A stretch of 48,942 bases of DNA from Lachnospiraceae bacterium UBA2864 (GCA_002350525.1 DEFA01000040.1:10547-59488), one strand, 5' to 3'. Numbered from the stretch's first letter, positions 24,050 through 32,093 are shown. A program made the numbers and translations. Notes: generated by a model not told the origin, from the sequence alone.

Positions 24050-25960
24050 TTATGCCTCCTTAGCGTAATTAAATGTTATGGTTGTTCCGATGCTTGGTGT
24101 GCTTTCAAAATGCAGAGCTTCGCCACATCGTTTTCCGAGTCGGTAATTGATATTTGCTATTCCGATTCCGGAACCCCGGTTTTTCGTAACATCAAGAAGC
24201 TGCATGGAATTCATGCCTTTTCCGTTGTCCTTAACCCTAAAAAGATAGTGGTCGGGACTTTCTTCTGCAGATATTTCAATCGTAAGAGGTTTCGAAGAAA
24301 AACCGTGTTTTATGGCATTTTCCACCAGTGGCTGAAGTATCAGCGGCATGATGCGTATACTTTTAAGTTCGTCCGGTACATTTACGACCAGAGTAATGAG
24401 GTTATGGAACCGAATATTTTCTATGTATATATAGGATGATAGAAAGTTAAGTTCTTCTTCAAGTGAATATTCAACCTGATTTCTGTAATCGAACTTATAC
24501 TTTGTCCTCAGATAATCACAAAATCTGAGGAGAAGTTCCTGAGCTTTCGGGATATCGTTCTCCATAAGATAGGACACATTATTCAGGGTGTTGAACATAA
24601 AGTGCGGCGATATCTGTGCCTGTAGATAAGCTATTTCCATGGCGTCGGCCTGCTTTGCATTAAGATATGCATCGTCTACATCTGCCAGAAGAATGTTGAT
24701 CTGACACAGAAGGAAGAACAGGATACCGACGATGAACAGATTCTCCTGAGGGAAGATCCGCAGGGCTCGTCCTGTTTCAATAGCGAAAAACTGCAGGAAA
24801 GACAAGAGGAAAAGAACGACTATGCTTACAAGGGAAAGGCAGGCATATTTCTTTTCGACCCGTATAGCCTGAATGATCCGGCAAAGATGAATCAGTATAT
24901 TTATGACAAGTATTACTATACCGAAGCCACCCAAGGCGGATGCAACGGGATAGGAATTTACGAATATCATAAGGATGAGATAAATTATATTCAGAATTCC
25001 GACAATGGATATTACAGCAGGTGCTTTCTTAAACGGATCGATATATTTAAAGAAATAAAATATGCTTGTGATAAGAATTGCATATATAACATATTGAAGC
25101 TTCATGGGGATTATCAGTGGCAGATTCCTGAAGAAATAGAAGAAGATATTTTCATCCAGTAAAGTTTCCAGGAACGCACTGCCAAGGCAGAAGATGGAGA
25201 GACACAGTCCCATACGTCTATGCCTGTTCATACAGGTGAGCAGCAGAAGATATATCCCTATTCCGAGAAATATACCGATAATAACGGCGCTCTTAATAGT
25301 CTGCATGGACTGAAAGAAGTAAATATTATCTACGGTTCCGAAGTACAGACTTTTTACAAGACCGCCCTGATGCAGATTGAAATTCGATACCTGTATGGTG
25401 ATAGTAAGATTGCAGGTATCTGTGTTAAGAAGATATATGCCGGGCTGCCACACGCTTTTTTCCGTGTCACCGGAAGTACCGATACTTCCGATTTCATCTA
25501 TAAAATTTCCGTTGCAGTATAAGCGGCAGGCTCCTGATATAAGTGAAGTTTTAAGACAGTATGATCCGGGAGAAGGAAGAGCTATGTGCAGCTCGTAAGT
25601 TCCGTACTTTACGGTCCCTGCTTCCGAGGAAGGCAGTTGGTACAGATAACCCGGAACCTTGGCAGGCAAAACGTCCGGATGTTTCGATATATTAAGGGAT
25701 GGGTCAACAAAAGAATCCGGGACGATATTCCACGTTCCGTCCAGAGAATAAACAGAATTATTAAAGACAGCGTCTGACAGATCCAGATAGCCGTCAATGA
25801 TATTTTTGGTCCGGATATTATATTGAGCATAGGAAAAGATGATCAATAATATGACCGAGATAAAAAGAATTGCTGATACTGCTATACGGTAGGTCTTCTT
25901 AAGCTGCAATTGTATGTCCCTCTGAAAAAACACTACGGTGTGAATTCCGTAATCCCCCAT
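24050..25960 (-). CDS. 7TMR-DISM sensor histidine kinase (LytS/YehU type catalytic core)
   Basis: 636 residues from ATG 25960; a TTG at 25909 with GAGGGA 7 bp upstream is an alternative start and removes 17 residues. A TM at about 26-46 is followed by an extracellular jelly-roll of the 7TMR-DISMED2 type (about 70-210, with SLDGTWNIVPDSF and GQVSNF-like strands). Seven helices (about 218-425) form the DISM 7TM unit. The His_kinase domain has H453 in QISPHFMFNTLNN, and the ATPase domain has LVENAIKHGF and GSGIGIANI. DISMED2 domains resemble carbohydrate-binding folds, so a sugar-like or cell-wall ligand is plausible. It heads the minus-strand operon, and its promoter region carries the triple LytTR repeat. 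Confidence 0.92.
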   Translation of the reverse strand: MGDYGIHTVVFFQRDIQLQLKKTYRIAVSAILFISVILLIIFSYAQYNIRTKNIIDGYLDLSDAVFNNSVYSLDGTWNIVPDSFVDPSLNISKHPDVLPAKVPGYLYQLPSSEAGTVKYGTYELHIALPSPGSYCLKTSLISGACRLYCNGNFIDEIGSIGTSGDTEKSVWQPGIYLLNTDTCNLTITIQVSNFNLHQGGLVKSLYFGTVDNIYFFQSMQTIKSAVIIGIFLGIGIYLLLLTCMNRHRRMGLCLSIFCLGSAFLETLLDENIFFYFFRNLPLIIPMKLQYVIYAILITSIFYFFKYIDPFKKAPAVISIVGILNIIYLILMIFVNSYPVASALGGFGIVILVINILIHLCRIIQAIRVEKKYACLSLVSIVVLFLLSFLQFFAIETGRALRIFPQENLFIVGILFFLLCQINILLADVDDAYLNAKQADAMEIAYLQAQISPHFMFNTLNNVSYLMENDIPKAQELLLRFCDYLRTKYKFDYRNQVEYSLEEELNFLSSYIYIENIRFHNLITLVVNVPDELKSIRIMPLILQPLVENAIKHGFSSKPLTIEISAEESPDHYLFRVKDNGKGMNSMQLLDVTKNRGSGIGIANINYRLGKRCGEALHFESTPSIGTTITFNYAKEA

Positions 25961-26008
25961 GATGCGATTATTTTGATTTTACCAAATATGTAATCGTATG
26001 TTAAGCTG

Positions 26009-26059
26009 CGTTTACGACATAAATCGTAACGTTTACGACATTATTTACTGCGTTTACGA
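26009..26059. promoter_or_regulatory. Three 9-bp LytTR-type direct repeats, 21-bp period
   Basis: CGTTTACGA occurs at 26009-26017, 26030-26038 and 26051-26059, identical and exactly 21 bp apart. LytTR regulators typically bind two 9-bp repeats with a 12-bp spacer, i.e. this period. On the minus strand the repeats lie just upstream of, and the first overlaps, the -35 position that matches a weak -10 TACGAT at 25998-25993 for the kinase gene. They end 22 bp before the -35 of the divergent GH43 promoter. The regulator at 23310 is the likely ligand. Confidence 0.75.
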
Positions 26060-26080
26060 TATCTTGAAAGATAAGAACTG

Positions 26081-26109
26081 TTGTTACACATAGAAGAATC
26101 GCTTATAAT
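26081..26109 (+). promoter_or_regulatory. Promoter of the GH43 gene
   Basis: TTGTTA at 26081, 17-bp spacer, TATAAT at 26104. It is divergent from the kinase operon and next to the LytTR repeats. Confidence 0.72.
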
Positions 26110-26147
26110 GAATCAGTATTATACTTTTGAATATTCAGGAGGAATGT

Positions 26148-27767
26148 ATGAGGGTTTACGTATATACAAGGGAAGTTAATAATGATGAATATCCGGACGG
26201 ACTTGCAAGAAGCGTGCATATGGCATATGAGACGGATGAAGGAGAAAGACAGGTACTGAACAGAAACTACGGTATTCTTTTTGCAAAGGGAGAAATTACG
26301 GAGAAGAATACTATCCTGCCGCTGGGAGTACGAAATCCAAAGATTTTTATGATGGAAGACGGAGTAGTAGGTATATCCGCGGAAAGGGTATATGAGTATG
26401 GTGAAACCGACGAACGTGCTGCAGGAAAAGTAATTCTGTGGAGAACAAAGGATCTTATAAATTTCTGTGATGAAGAGATGGTTCCTGTGATGGATATTGA
26501 AAAGTATGGTCCGTCGGATTTTCTGGGATTAGACAGCGATATCGTAGAGAAAGCAAGACTTTACTGGAATCCTATAACATATATGGGAATTTCGGTTCCC
26601 GGAGAGATCACAGTTCGTTCGGAGCAGGAACTGGATGCGGTCACTGCAGATGTTTCATACAGTGACGGGTCTCACAGAGAGAAGAGGATAGACTGGGATA
26701 AAACAGGTATCAGATTTGATGTATCCGGGGAATACAGTCTGACAGGAAAGGTATCCCAGCAGAGACTACGTTTTCCGCTTGCCAAAGGATATGGCGATCC
26801 CGTTATATTTCCATGGGAAGGAAAATGGTACTTTTTATCCACAAACGATAACCTTAATGATATCGGAATATATGTGAGAGAAGCGGATAATGTTGAAGGG
26901 CTGTTCAGGGAAGGTGTAGAGCAGCATCTTATACTTCCGTTTGATCCGGAGAGAGGGTTTGAACAGACCTTCTGGGCTCCCGAGTTCCACGTGATAGGCG
27001 GAGAATTATATATTCTTTTTGCGGTCAGCGGACATGTCTGGGGACCTCAGTGCCACATGATGAAATTTAAAAAGGGCGGAAGCATAATCGATGAGAACAG
27101 CTGGGAAAATCCGATCAGAGTATGCAGAGCGGACGGTTCCTATCTTACGGAAAAGGAAGGTGCTATAACGCTTGATATGACATATATAAGTGCAAAGAGC
27201 GGCTCGTATGTAATCTGGTCTTATCGTGAGAAGATGGGAACAGAGTTTGATACAGGCTCAATGCTGTATATCGCGACTGTAGATGATAAAGAACCCTGGA
27301 AGCTGACAAGCGAACCTGTTCTTCTTACAAGACCGCTTTACGGCTGGGAAAATGTAGCGGGAACCATTAATAACGAAGGACCTTATTCCTTTATAAAGGA
27401 CGGAAAAGTATATGTGACTTATTCGGGCGGTTCAGCCAATGCTTATACCTATGTTCTGGGACTCTTTACCGCCGATGAGGATAAGGATCTTTTAAATATT
27501 TCGAACTGGACCAAGGGAAGGGTTCCGGTCCTTAGTTTCTATTCTGTTAAGGGTGAATTCGGTCCGGGACATAATTCATTTTTTATAAATGAAGACGGTG
27601 AGATGATGATTGCCTTCCACGGAGAAACGGATATAAAAAGTAATCTTCGTTGTGATGGAATCAGGAGAGTGCATTTCCGACAAGACGGCACTCCGTACTT
27701 CCAGATGTCGGCAGAGGAGGATTTAAAAGAGGCCGTTGTCGAAACAGTTTTGCATGTCAAAAACTGA
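26148..27767 (+). CDS. Intracellular GH43-type glycoside hydrolase with Ig-like insert
   Basis: 539 residues from the ATG behind AGGAGGA; no signal peptide, so it acts on imported oligosaccharides. The five-bladed propeller is recognisable from GYGDPVIFPWEGKWYFLSTND (first blade, with the catalytic-base-type Asp), QTFWAPEFHVIGGELYILFA (WAPE motif) and late FGPGHNSFF. Before it, residues about 150-225 look like a Big_4-type Ig domain (VSYSDGSHREKRIDWD, SGEYSLTGKV), inserted after an N-terminal first-blade-like segment. GH43 enzymes are mostly arabinofuranosidases or xylosidases; the substrate cannot be fixed from sequence. It is divergent from the 7TMR-DISM kinase, which may sense a related sugar. 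Confidence 0.85.
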   Translation: MRVYVYTREVNNDEYPDGLARSVHMAYETDEGERQVLNRNYGILFAKGEITEKNTILPLGVRNPKIFMMEDGVVGISAERVYEYGETDERAAGKVILWRTKDLINFCDEEMVPVMDIEKYGPSDFLGLDSDIVEKARLYWNPITYMGISVPGEITVRSEQELDAVTADVSYSDGSHREKRIDWDKTGIRFDVSGEYSLTGKVSQQRLRFPLAKGYGDPVIFPWEGKWYFLSTNDNLNDIGIYVREADNVEGLFREGVEQHLILPFDPERGFEQTFWAPEFHVIGGELYILFAVSGHVWGPQCHMMKFKKGGSIIDENSWENPIRVCRADGSYLTEKEGAITLDMTYISAKSGSYVIWSYREKMGTEFDTGSMLYIATVDDKEPWKLTSEPVLLTRPLYGWENVAGTINNEGPYSFIKDGKVYVTYSGGSANAYTYVLGLFTADEDKDLLNISNWTKGRVPVLSFYSVKGEFGPGHNSFFINEDGEMMIAFHGETDIKSNLRCDGIRRVHFRQDGTPYFQMSAEEDLKEAVVETVLHVKN

Positions 27768-27888
27768 GTAAAAATGTGGAAAAACTTATAGACAAAAATT
27801 GATATATAAAAAGTCAAAAAACGAGAAGTAATTCGGACAGAAGATATTTATACTGTATGCAAAACCATATATAAAACCCATATGTCCC

Positions 27889-27925
27889 TGTCCCGATGAA
27901 GCATTTTCAGCTTTATCGGGACACT
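27889..27925 (+). terminator. Terminator after the GH43 gene
   Basis: TGTCCCGATGAAGC pairs with GCTTTATCGGGACA (one mismatch), loop ATTTTCA, then CTTTTCTTTT. Confidence 0.85.
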
Positions 27926-27957
27926 TTTCTTTTGCTCTGTCATGAGTGTAAAAACTC

Positions 27958-28001
27958 TTGACAGATTTTTAATGCGATGATATGATAATATCAAAATGAT
28001 A
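27958..28001 (+). promoter_or_regulatory. Promoter with TATCA-AAA-TGATA operator
   Basis: TTGACA at 27958, 17 bp, TATGAT at 27981. The palindrome TATCAAAATGATA occupies 27989-28001, at the transcription start. The architecture equals that at 17085 and 42040. Confidence 0.7.
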
Positions 28002-28061
28002 ATAAGTATGTGAGTGAGTAGCTTTATAGATGATACAGATAATATTTAGGAGGATCAACTT

Positions 28062-29342
28062 ATGTATTGTCCAAGATGCAGAGCATTTTTACCGGATACA
28101 GCAACAATGTGTAATACATGTAAGACAGCAATACAACCTGCATATAAGCCGATGCAGTCATCACAGTCGCAGCCTTATCTTGGAGCGAAGGGGCCGGCCA
28201 TGACCTATAATGAGCCCGTCAGCCCGCTTGTTCAGACTGCTGCACAGAGGAATGCTGAAGTTATAGAGAAGAAAAAGGAGCAGAAGAAAAAGCTTCCTAT
28301 CATTCCTATTGCCATCGGAGCAGGTGCTTTGGTTATCGTTGCTCTTCTTGTAACCGTGATAGTTCTTTTGACAGGAAAAGACAGGGGTACGAAAACTGCA
28401 GCAAATGATACTACCGAATCGGCATTCGGAAATATCGGTTCTGATATTACAGAGGAAGAAGACAGTGTATCTTCATACAGTTCTATAGGAGATGATTACG
28501 AGGTTTTTAATATCGGAGAAACCTGGACAGTTGACGGACAATGGTCACTGACAATACTCGGTGCTAAAAAAACTGACGAACGTAATGAATACAGTGATAA
28601 GGAGCCTGAGGCAGTATATATAGTAGATTATATATATACAAATATCGGCTATGAAGATGACATTATGGATGGAGTATTCTTCTCATTGGACGATACGATA
28701 GTTGACAGCAAGGGCAGGAACGGATATTCATATCTGGGAAATGTAACGAGTTATGCACAGACGGCGCCACTCGGAGCAACATGCAGAGCGCAGGCTTGTA
28801 TAGGACTTGATCATGACGGAACATTTAAGATAAGCATGTCTAAGTATGATGACAATGCAAATGTGCATAAAGCAGCATTTGTAATCGATCCGGATAAAGA
28901 GGCTTATGATATAAGCATTCAGAAACCTGAGGTTGCTGAAATTCCTGCACTTTCGATCGGAGAGACCTGGACGGTTGACGGACAGTGGTCGATCACCGTT
29001 ACGGGAGTAAGAGAGACTGACAGAAGAAACAAGTACACGGAAAAGAATCCGGAGAAAGTATATATGGTTGAATATACATACAGTAATCTCGGTTATGAAG
29101 ATGAATATACTGATGGTCTGTATATAACAGTCGATGATATGGTCGTTGACAGTGAGGGAATGATGGGATATCAGTATCCGGGTGATATAAAAAATTATCC
29201 AAAGCCTTTGGCGGTCGGAGAGACCATTAAGGCCGAGTCGTGTATAGGTGTAGAGCATGGCGGTGATATGAGGATAACAATAGTAAAATATGATGGAAAC
29301 AAGAATAAACAGAAAGAGACATTTTTGGTCAAAGTTCAGTAA
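28062..29342 (+). CDS. Zinc-ribbon membrane protein with two DUF4352-like repeats
   Basis: 426 residues. The N-terminus is a zinc ribbon with the pairs CPRC (3-6) and CNTC (17-20). A Gln/Ser/Pro-rich linker leads to a Lys-rich stretch and one TM at about 79-103 (LPIIPIAIGAGALVIVALLV). Outside are two homologous domains of about 120 residues, each starting IGETWTVDGQWS (near 150 and 305). They share YxNxGYED and CIGxxHxG motifs and resemble the immunoglobulin-like DUF4352/telomeric-repeat-like extracellular domains of Firmicutes. AGGAGG precedes the ATG. It is the first gene behind the palindromic operator, followed by a lipoprotein gene 13 bp on. Function unknown; the layout suggests an envelope sensor or stress protein. 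Confidence 0.85.
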   Translation: MYCPRCRAFLPDTATMCNTCKTAIQPAYKPMQSSQSQPYLGAKGPAMTYNEPVSPLVQTAAQRNAEVIEKKKEQKKKLPIIPIAIGAGALVIVALLVTVIVLLTGKDRGTKTAANDTTESAFGNIGSDITEEEDSVSSYSSIGDDYEVFNIGETWTVDGQWSLTILGAKKTDERNEYSDKEPEAVYIVDYIYTNIGYEDDIMDGVFFSLDDTIVDSKGRNGYSYLGNVTSYAQTAPLGATCRAQACIGLDHDGTFKISMSKYDDNANVHKAAFVIDPDKEAYDISIQKPEVAEIPALSIGETWTVDGQWSITVTGVRETDRRNKYTEKNPEKVYMVEYTYSNLGYEDEYTDGLYITVDDMVVDSEGMMGYQYPGDIKNYPKPLAVGETIKAESCIGVEHGGDMRITIVKYDGNKNKQKETFLVKVQ

Positions 29343-29355
29343 GTGGAGTTTTAAT

Positions 29356-29793
29356 ATGGGTAAAAAAAGATTTATATGTATACTTATTTTATCGTGTTTT
29401 GTAATGCTGTTTTTAAACGGATGTGATAATTCCGGCAGCAGGGGGACTACGGAAACGAAAACAGAAGAAAAAAAGGCTGAAGGAAAGCTTTCTGTAGAAG
29501 AACATCATTGGCACGAAAAGGGATCGGATGCGGCAGATCCGGAAGTATTTACTTCTCTCAGTAAAGGGGATGTGGTCTATGATACAACCTATGCGAAAAT
29601 TAAAGTAAATTCCGTAAGTGATGAGAAAATCGTTCTTGATGTGGACGGAGCTATGGTAGAACCGAATTCGGACGGTACAATTAACCTGAGAAAGGATCCT
29701 GTAGAGAAAATAACCATAAATGCAGGAGATTCAATTGTGCTTAAGTCTCAGACAATGGACGGAGGCGTGAATCTGAAAATACAATATGAATAG
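29356..29793 (+). CDS. Small lipoprotein of unknown function
   Basis: 145-residue protein starting at the ATG 7 bp after GGAG; a longer frame from 29290 would overlap the previous gene. The signal sequence (KKRFICILILSCFVMLF) ends in the lipobox LNGC with the lipidated cysteine near residue 23, then a charged linker (TETKTEEKKAEGK). The rest forms a compact beta-type domain with repeated DGxx strands and no catalytic motif. It is probably co-transcribed with the zinc-ribbon protein 13 bp upstream and anchored to the outer face of the membrane. I do not recognise the family. Confidence 0.8.
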   Translation: MGKKRFICILILSCFVMLFLNGCDNSGSRGTTETKTEEKKAEGKLSVEEHHWHEKGSDAADPEVFTSLSKGDVVYDTTYAKIKVNSVSDEKIVLDVDGAMVEPNSDGTINLRKDPVEKITINAGDSIVLKSQTMDGGVNLKIQYE

Positions 29794-29846
29794 AATCCGG
29801 AAACCAAATTACGAATTTAAGGAACCGGAATTAAACTACGAGTATA

Positions 29847-29875
29847 TTGACATTATACAAAGAGAGATATATACT
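29847..29875 (+). promoter_or_regulatory. Promoter of the structured leader
   Basis: TTGACA at 29847, 17-bp spacer, TATACT at 29870. Transcription would begin about 29882, close to or inside the three-way junction described next. Confidence 0.72.
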
Positions 29876-29877
29876 GC

Positions 29878-29931
29878 GTGAACAGAGATAGCACGAATCT
29901 CTCGAAGTGAAGAACTTCAGTAACTGTTAAC
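29878..29931 (+). ncRNA. Putative three-way-junction leader RNA
   Basis: GTGAACAG (29878) pairs with CTGTTAAC (29924) except for one mismatch. Inside are GAGAT/ATCTC (29885/29897) and GAAGT/ACTTC (29904/29914). The closing helix may be partly upstream of the start site predicted from the promoter. No known riboswitch or ribozyme consensus was recognised. It precedes a strong ribosome binding site and a 24-codon ORF. Confidence 0.4.
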
Positions 29932-29952
29932 CCGGGATGAAAGGAGGACAAT

Positions 29953-30027
29953 ATGCAGACTATTAGTAAAATCAATTTAATAATCAACATAGAGGCGGCA
30001 GTTGTCCCTTGTATTTTGCGGAAGTAA
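29953..30027 (+). CDS. Possible 24-residue leader peptide
   Basis: A 25-codon ORF beginning MQTISKINLI and ending PCILRK sits behind an excellent AAAGGAGG (5-6 bp before ATG). It is followed 33 bp later by a strong terminator. The layout, promoter then structured RNA, short ORF and terminator, is that of an attenuator leader controlling the genes at 30293 and 30505. It could equally be an independent small protein. No similarity was recognised. Confidence 0.4.
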   Translation: MQTISKINLIINIEAAVVPCILRK

Positions 30028-30060
30028 CAGATTACTTTAACTAAATATACAGGATAACCG

Positions 30061-30108
30061 ACACCTCTTTTGGTGCTGCACTGTGAGCAGCTCCAAAGAG
30101 GTGTTTTT
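30061..30108 (+). terminator. Strong terminator or attenuator
   Basis: ACACCTCTTTTGGTGCTGC pairs with GCAGCTCCAAAGAGGTGT (near-complete), 7-nt loop, followed by TTTTT. Confidence 0.88.
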
Positions 30109-30109
30109 G

Positions 30110-30290
30110 CGTGTCTACAAGCGGTGCCGTCTGTTCGCAATTGGGCTGATGGGAGCATGCTCACAAAGAGGCACAAATTGCGAACAGACGATGGCGCGAC
30201 AGCGCGACATGAGCATGAAGCGAAGCGGAATGCGAATGCGCACCGCGAGAGATTGATAGCGACAACGCACCGCGAGAGAAAGGATAATAA
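30110..30290. repeat. GC-rich insert with 15-bp perfect inverted repeat
   Basis: CGTCTGTTCGCAATT (30128-30142) and AATTGCGAACAGACG (30176-30190) are perfect complements around a 33-nt loop holding the palindrome GAGCATGCTC. Downstream lies a GC-rich stretch with GCACCGCGAGAGA twice (near 30240 and 30267). The composition differs sharply from the AT-rich surroundings. It resembles a palindromic mobile repeat (MITE/REP-like) inserted between the terminator and the rtcB operon. Whether it recurs in the genome cannot be seen here. Confidence 0.55.
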
Positions 30291-30292
30291 AT

Positions 30293-30490
30293 ATGAAAGA
30301 CAGAACAGCACCATGCATTTATTACGTATGTAAGGATGCAGACTGTAAAAAAGGATATGTAAAAGTAGATTTAAAGAAGTGTAAAAACTGTCCTAAGTAT
30401 CAGCCGAGGAAGAGTTCGGTAAAGAAAGAATCCGTAAAAGCGAGGAGGCAGAAAGATAAGGACAGGTACGATCAGTGGAAGAATTATTGA
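30293..30490 (+). CDS. Small Cys-rich basic protein upstream of rtcB
   Basis: 65-residue protein with cysteines at about 8, 13, 18, 29 and 32 (CIYYVCKDADCKKGY, CKNCPKY), enough for one zinc or iron-sulfur site. The second half is strongly basic (SVKKESVKARRQKDKDR). AAAGGA precedes the ATG by 8 bp. The stop lies 14 bp before the rtcB start, so the two are an operon. A nucleic-acid- or RtcB-associated zinc protein is a reasonable guess from charge and context. I do not recognise a named family. Confidence 0.78.
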   Translation: MKDRTAPCIYYVCKDADCKKGYVKVDLKKCKNCPKYQPRKSSVKKESVKARRQKDKDRYDQWKNY

Positions 30491-30504
30491 AGAAGGGGAT
30501 ATGT

Positions 30505-31659
30505 ATGTTAACGATATACGGAAAATATGCAAATGCTGCGGTTTATACGGTTGAAAATGAACTGTATGCATTGGAGGATTATGCAAGAAAGCAGCTTCAG
30601 ATGATATGTAATCATCCGTCTGCGGAGGGAAGTAAGATAAGGATTATGCCGGACGTACATCCGGGTAAGGTCGGAACGATAGGACTCACTATGACAGTCG
30701 GAGATTCTATCCTGCCCAGTCTCGTGGGAGTAGATATCGGTTGCGGAATGACCATCGCAAAGGTTAAGACGAAGGGACTTCAGTTTAAGCAGCTTGACAG
30801 CGTGATAAGGGATGAAGTTCCGGTAGGACCGAGGATACGTAAGAAGGAGCATAAGTATGCGGACAGAATAGATCTGTCAGTTCTCAGATGCTATAAAGGG
30901 ATAGATCCGGGTAAGGCGAACAGAAGTATCGGAACCCTTGGAGGAGGCAATCATTTTATAGAGGTTGATAAGGATGAGGACGGACAGGTATATCTGGTGG
31001 TCCACTCGGGAAGCAGACATCTCGGAATGGAGGTTGCCGATTATTATCTGAGAACCGGACAGAAGGAAATGCAGATGTTGAAGCAGGGATATGCGTCTTA
31101 TGAGATGACCTGCCTCACGGGACAGCTTATGGAAGACTATCTGCATGATATAGAGATAATTCAGGAATTTGCCCGTCTCAACAGGGAGGCGATAATAGAT
31201 TCCATTACAAACGGTATGAAGTGGAAGATAGAAGAATCCTTCACCTGTATTCATAATTACGTTGATTTTACCGGCATAAAGGACGGAAGCGAGGAAAGAC
31301 CGATTATGAGAAAGGGTGCCATAAGTGCACGTGAAGGAGAGAGAGTCATCATCCCTATCAACATGAGGGACGGTATTATACTCGGGACCGGGCTCGGTAA
31401 TCCGGACTGGAACTTTTCGGCACCGCACGGCGCGGGCAGGATCTACAGAAGAAGTGAAGTGGCCGAACATCATACCGTGTCCGAATTTAAGAAGGCTATG
31501 GACGGAATATATTCCATATGCATCAACAAGGATACACTGGATGAGAGCCCTTTTGCTTACAGAGGAATCGACGATATTGCGGATGTTATAGGAGATACGG
31601 TCAGGATCGATAAGATCATAAAGCCCGTATATAATTATAAGGCGGGCGGTGTAGGTTAA
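30505..31659 (+). CDS. rtcB: RtcB-family RNA ligase, short form
   Basis: RNA 3'-phosphate/5'-OH ligase, about 384 residues from the ATG behind AGAAGGGG. Key metal and guanylate sites are visible: MPDVHPG (near 48), VGVDIGCGM with the metal cysteine near 80, GGGNHFIEV, VHSGSRHLG, HNYVDF, and the guanylylated histidine region SAPHGAGR. E. coli RtcB has 408 residues; this short form lacks some peripheral parts but retains the active site. It joins 2',3'-cyclic phosphate and 5'-OH ends using Mn2+ and GTP, in tRNA or rRNA repair. The leader-terminator arrangement upstream may regulate it. The 3' end is tandemly duplicated. Confidence 0.93.
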   Translation: MLTIYGKYANAAVYTVENELYALEDYARKQLQMICNHPSAEGSKIRIMPDVHPGKVGTIGLTMTVGDSILPSLVGVDIGCGMTIAKVKTKGLQFKQLDSVIRDEVPVGPRIRKKEHKYADRIDLSVLRCYKGIDPGKANRSIGTLGGGNHFIEVDKDEDGQVYLVVHSGSRHLGMEVADYYLRTGQKEMQMLKQGYASYEMTCLTGQLMEDYLHDIEIIQEFARLNREAIIDSITNGMKWKIEESFTCIHNYVDFTGIKDGSEERPIMRKGAISAREGERVIIPINMRDGIILGTGLGNPDWNFSAPHGAGRIYRRSEVAEHHTVSEFKKAMDGIYSICINKDTLDESPFAYRGIDDIADVIGDTVRIDKIIKPVYNYKAGGVG

Positions 31660-31698
31660 GGACATGGTATAGGCGGTGTCGTTTAAGGATATGTTATG
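31645..31698 (+). repeat. 27-bp tandem duplication across the rtcB stop
   Basis: GGCGGTGTAGGTTAAGGA at 31645 recurs at 31672 as GGCGGTGTCGTTTAAGGA; 22 of 27 bases match across the unit. The first copy contains the stop TAA. Confidence 0.75.
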
Positions 31699-31790
31699 TG
31701 GAAATAATGAGTCATATATGCGATAATAAATTATTGATTTTTGAAAAATCGGCGATTAATAAGAATTGTTTTATATGAGGAGGTTTCAAA

Positions 31791-32093
31791 ATGGTAAAGC
31801 ATATTATTCTGTGGCAGTTAAAGGATGAGTTATCGGAAGAGGAGAAGATAAAGGTAAAGGCTGATATCAAGTCCGGACTTGAGGGGCTTGACGGAAAGAT
31901 TCCGGGACTTCTTGAGATTCATGTGGAGACCGAAGGACTCGCATCTTCAAATGCAGATCTTATGCTTGATTCAAGCTTTGAGGATGAGGATTCTCTGAAG
32001 GGCTATGCGGTTCATCCGGCACATGTGGCAGTTGCCGACGGTAAGGTAAGACCATTTACCAAAGCAAGAGTATGTCTTGATTTCGAAAAATAA
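31791..32093 (+). CDS. Dabb (stress-responsive A/B barrel) domain protein
   Basis: 100-residue protein with the full-length Dabb ferredoxin-like fold: starts VKHIILWQLKDE and ends YAVHPAHVAVADGKVRPFTKARVCLDFE. The histidines in VKHIIL and HPAHV are the usual conserved positions. Dabb proteins form dimers; members include polyketide cyclases and stress proteins, and the role of bacterial single-domain forms is mostly unknown. AGGAGG lies 8 bp upstream of the ATG. Intergenic sequence before it (31660-31790) holds only the duplication and no clear second gene. Confidence 0.88.
   Translation: MVKHIILWQLKDELSEEEKIKVKADIKSGLEGLDGKIPGLLEIHVETEGLASSNADLMLDSSFEDEDSLKGYAVHPAHVAVADGKVRPFTKARVCLDFEK

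Noticed and set aside
29878..29931. Three-way junction considered as a hammerhead ribozyme or purine riboswitch
   Set aside because: Lacks the hammerhead core CUGANGA/GAAA and lacks the conserved purine-riboswitch loops; only generic junction retained.
30070..30333. 87-codon plus-strand frame through the GC-rich insert
   Set aside because: Starts inside the terminator hairpin, follows the palindrome and overlaps the Cys-rich gene in another frame; composition is set by the repeats.
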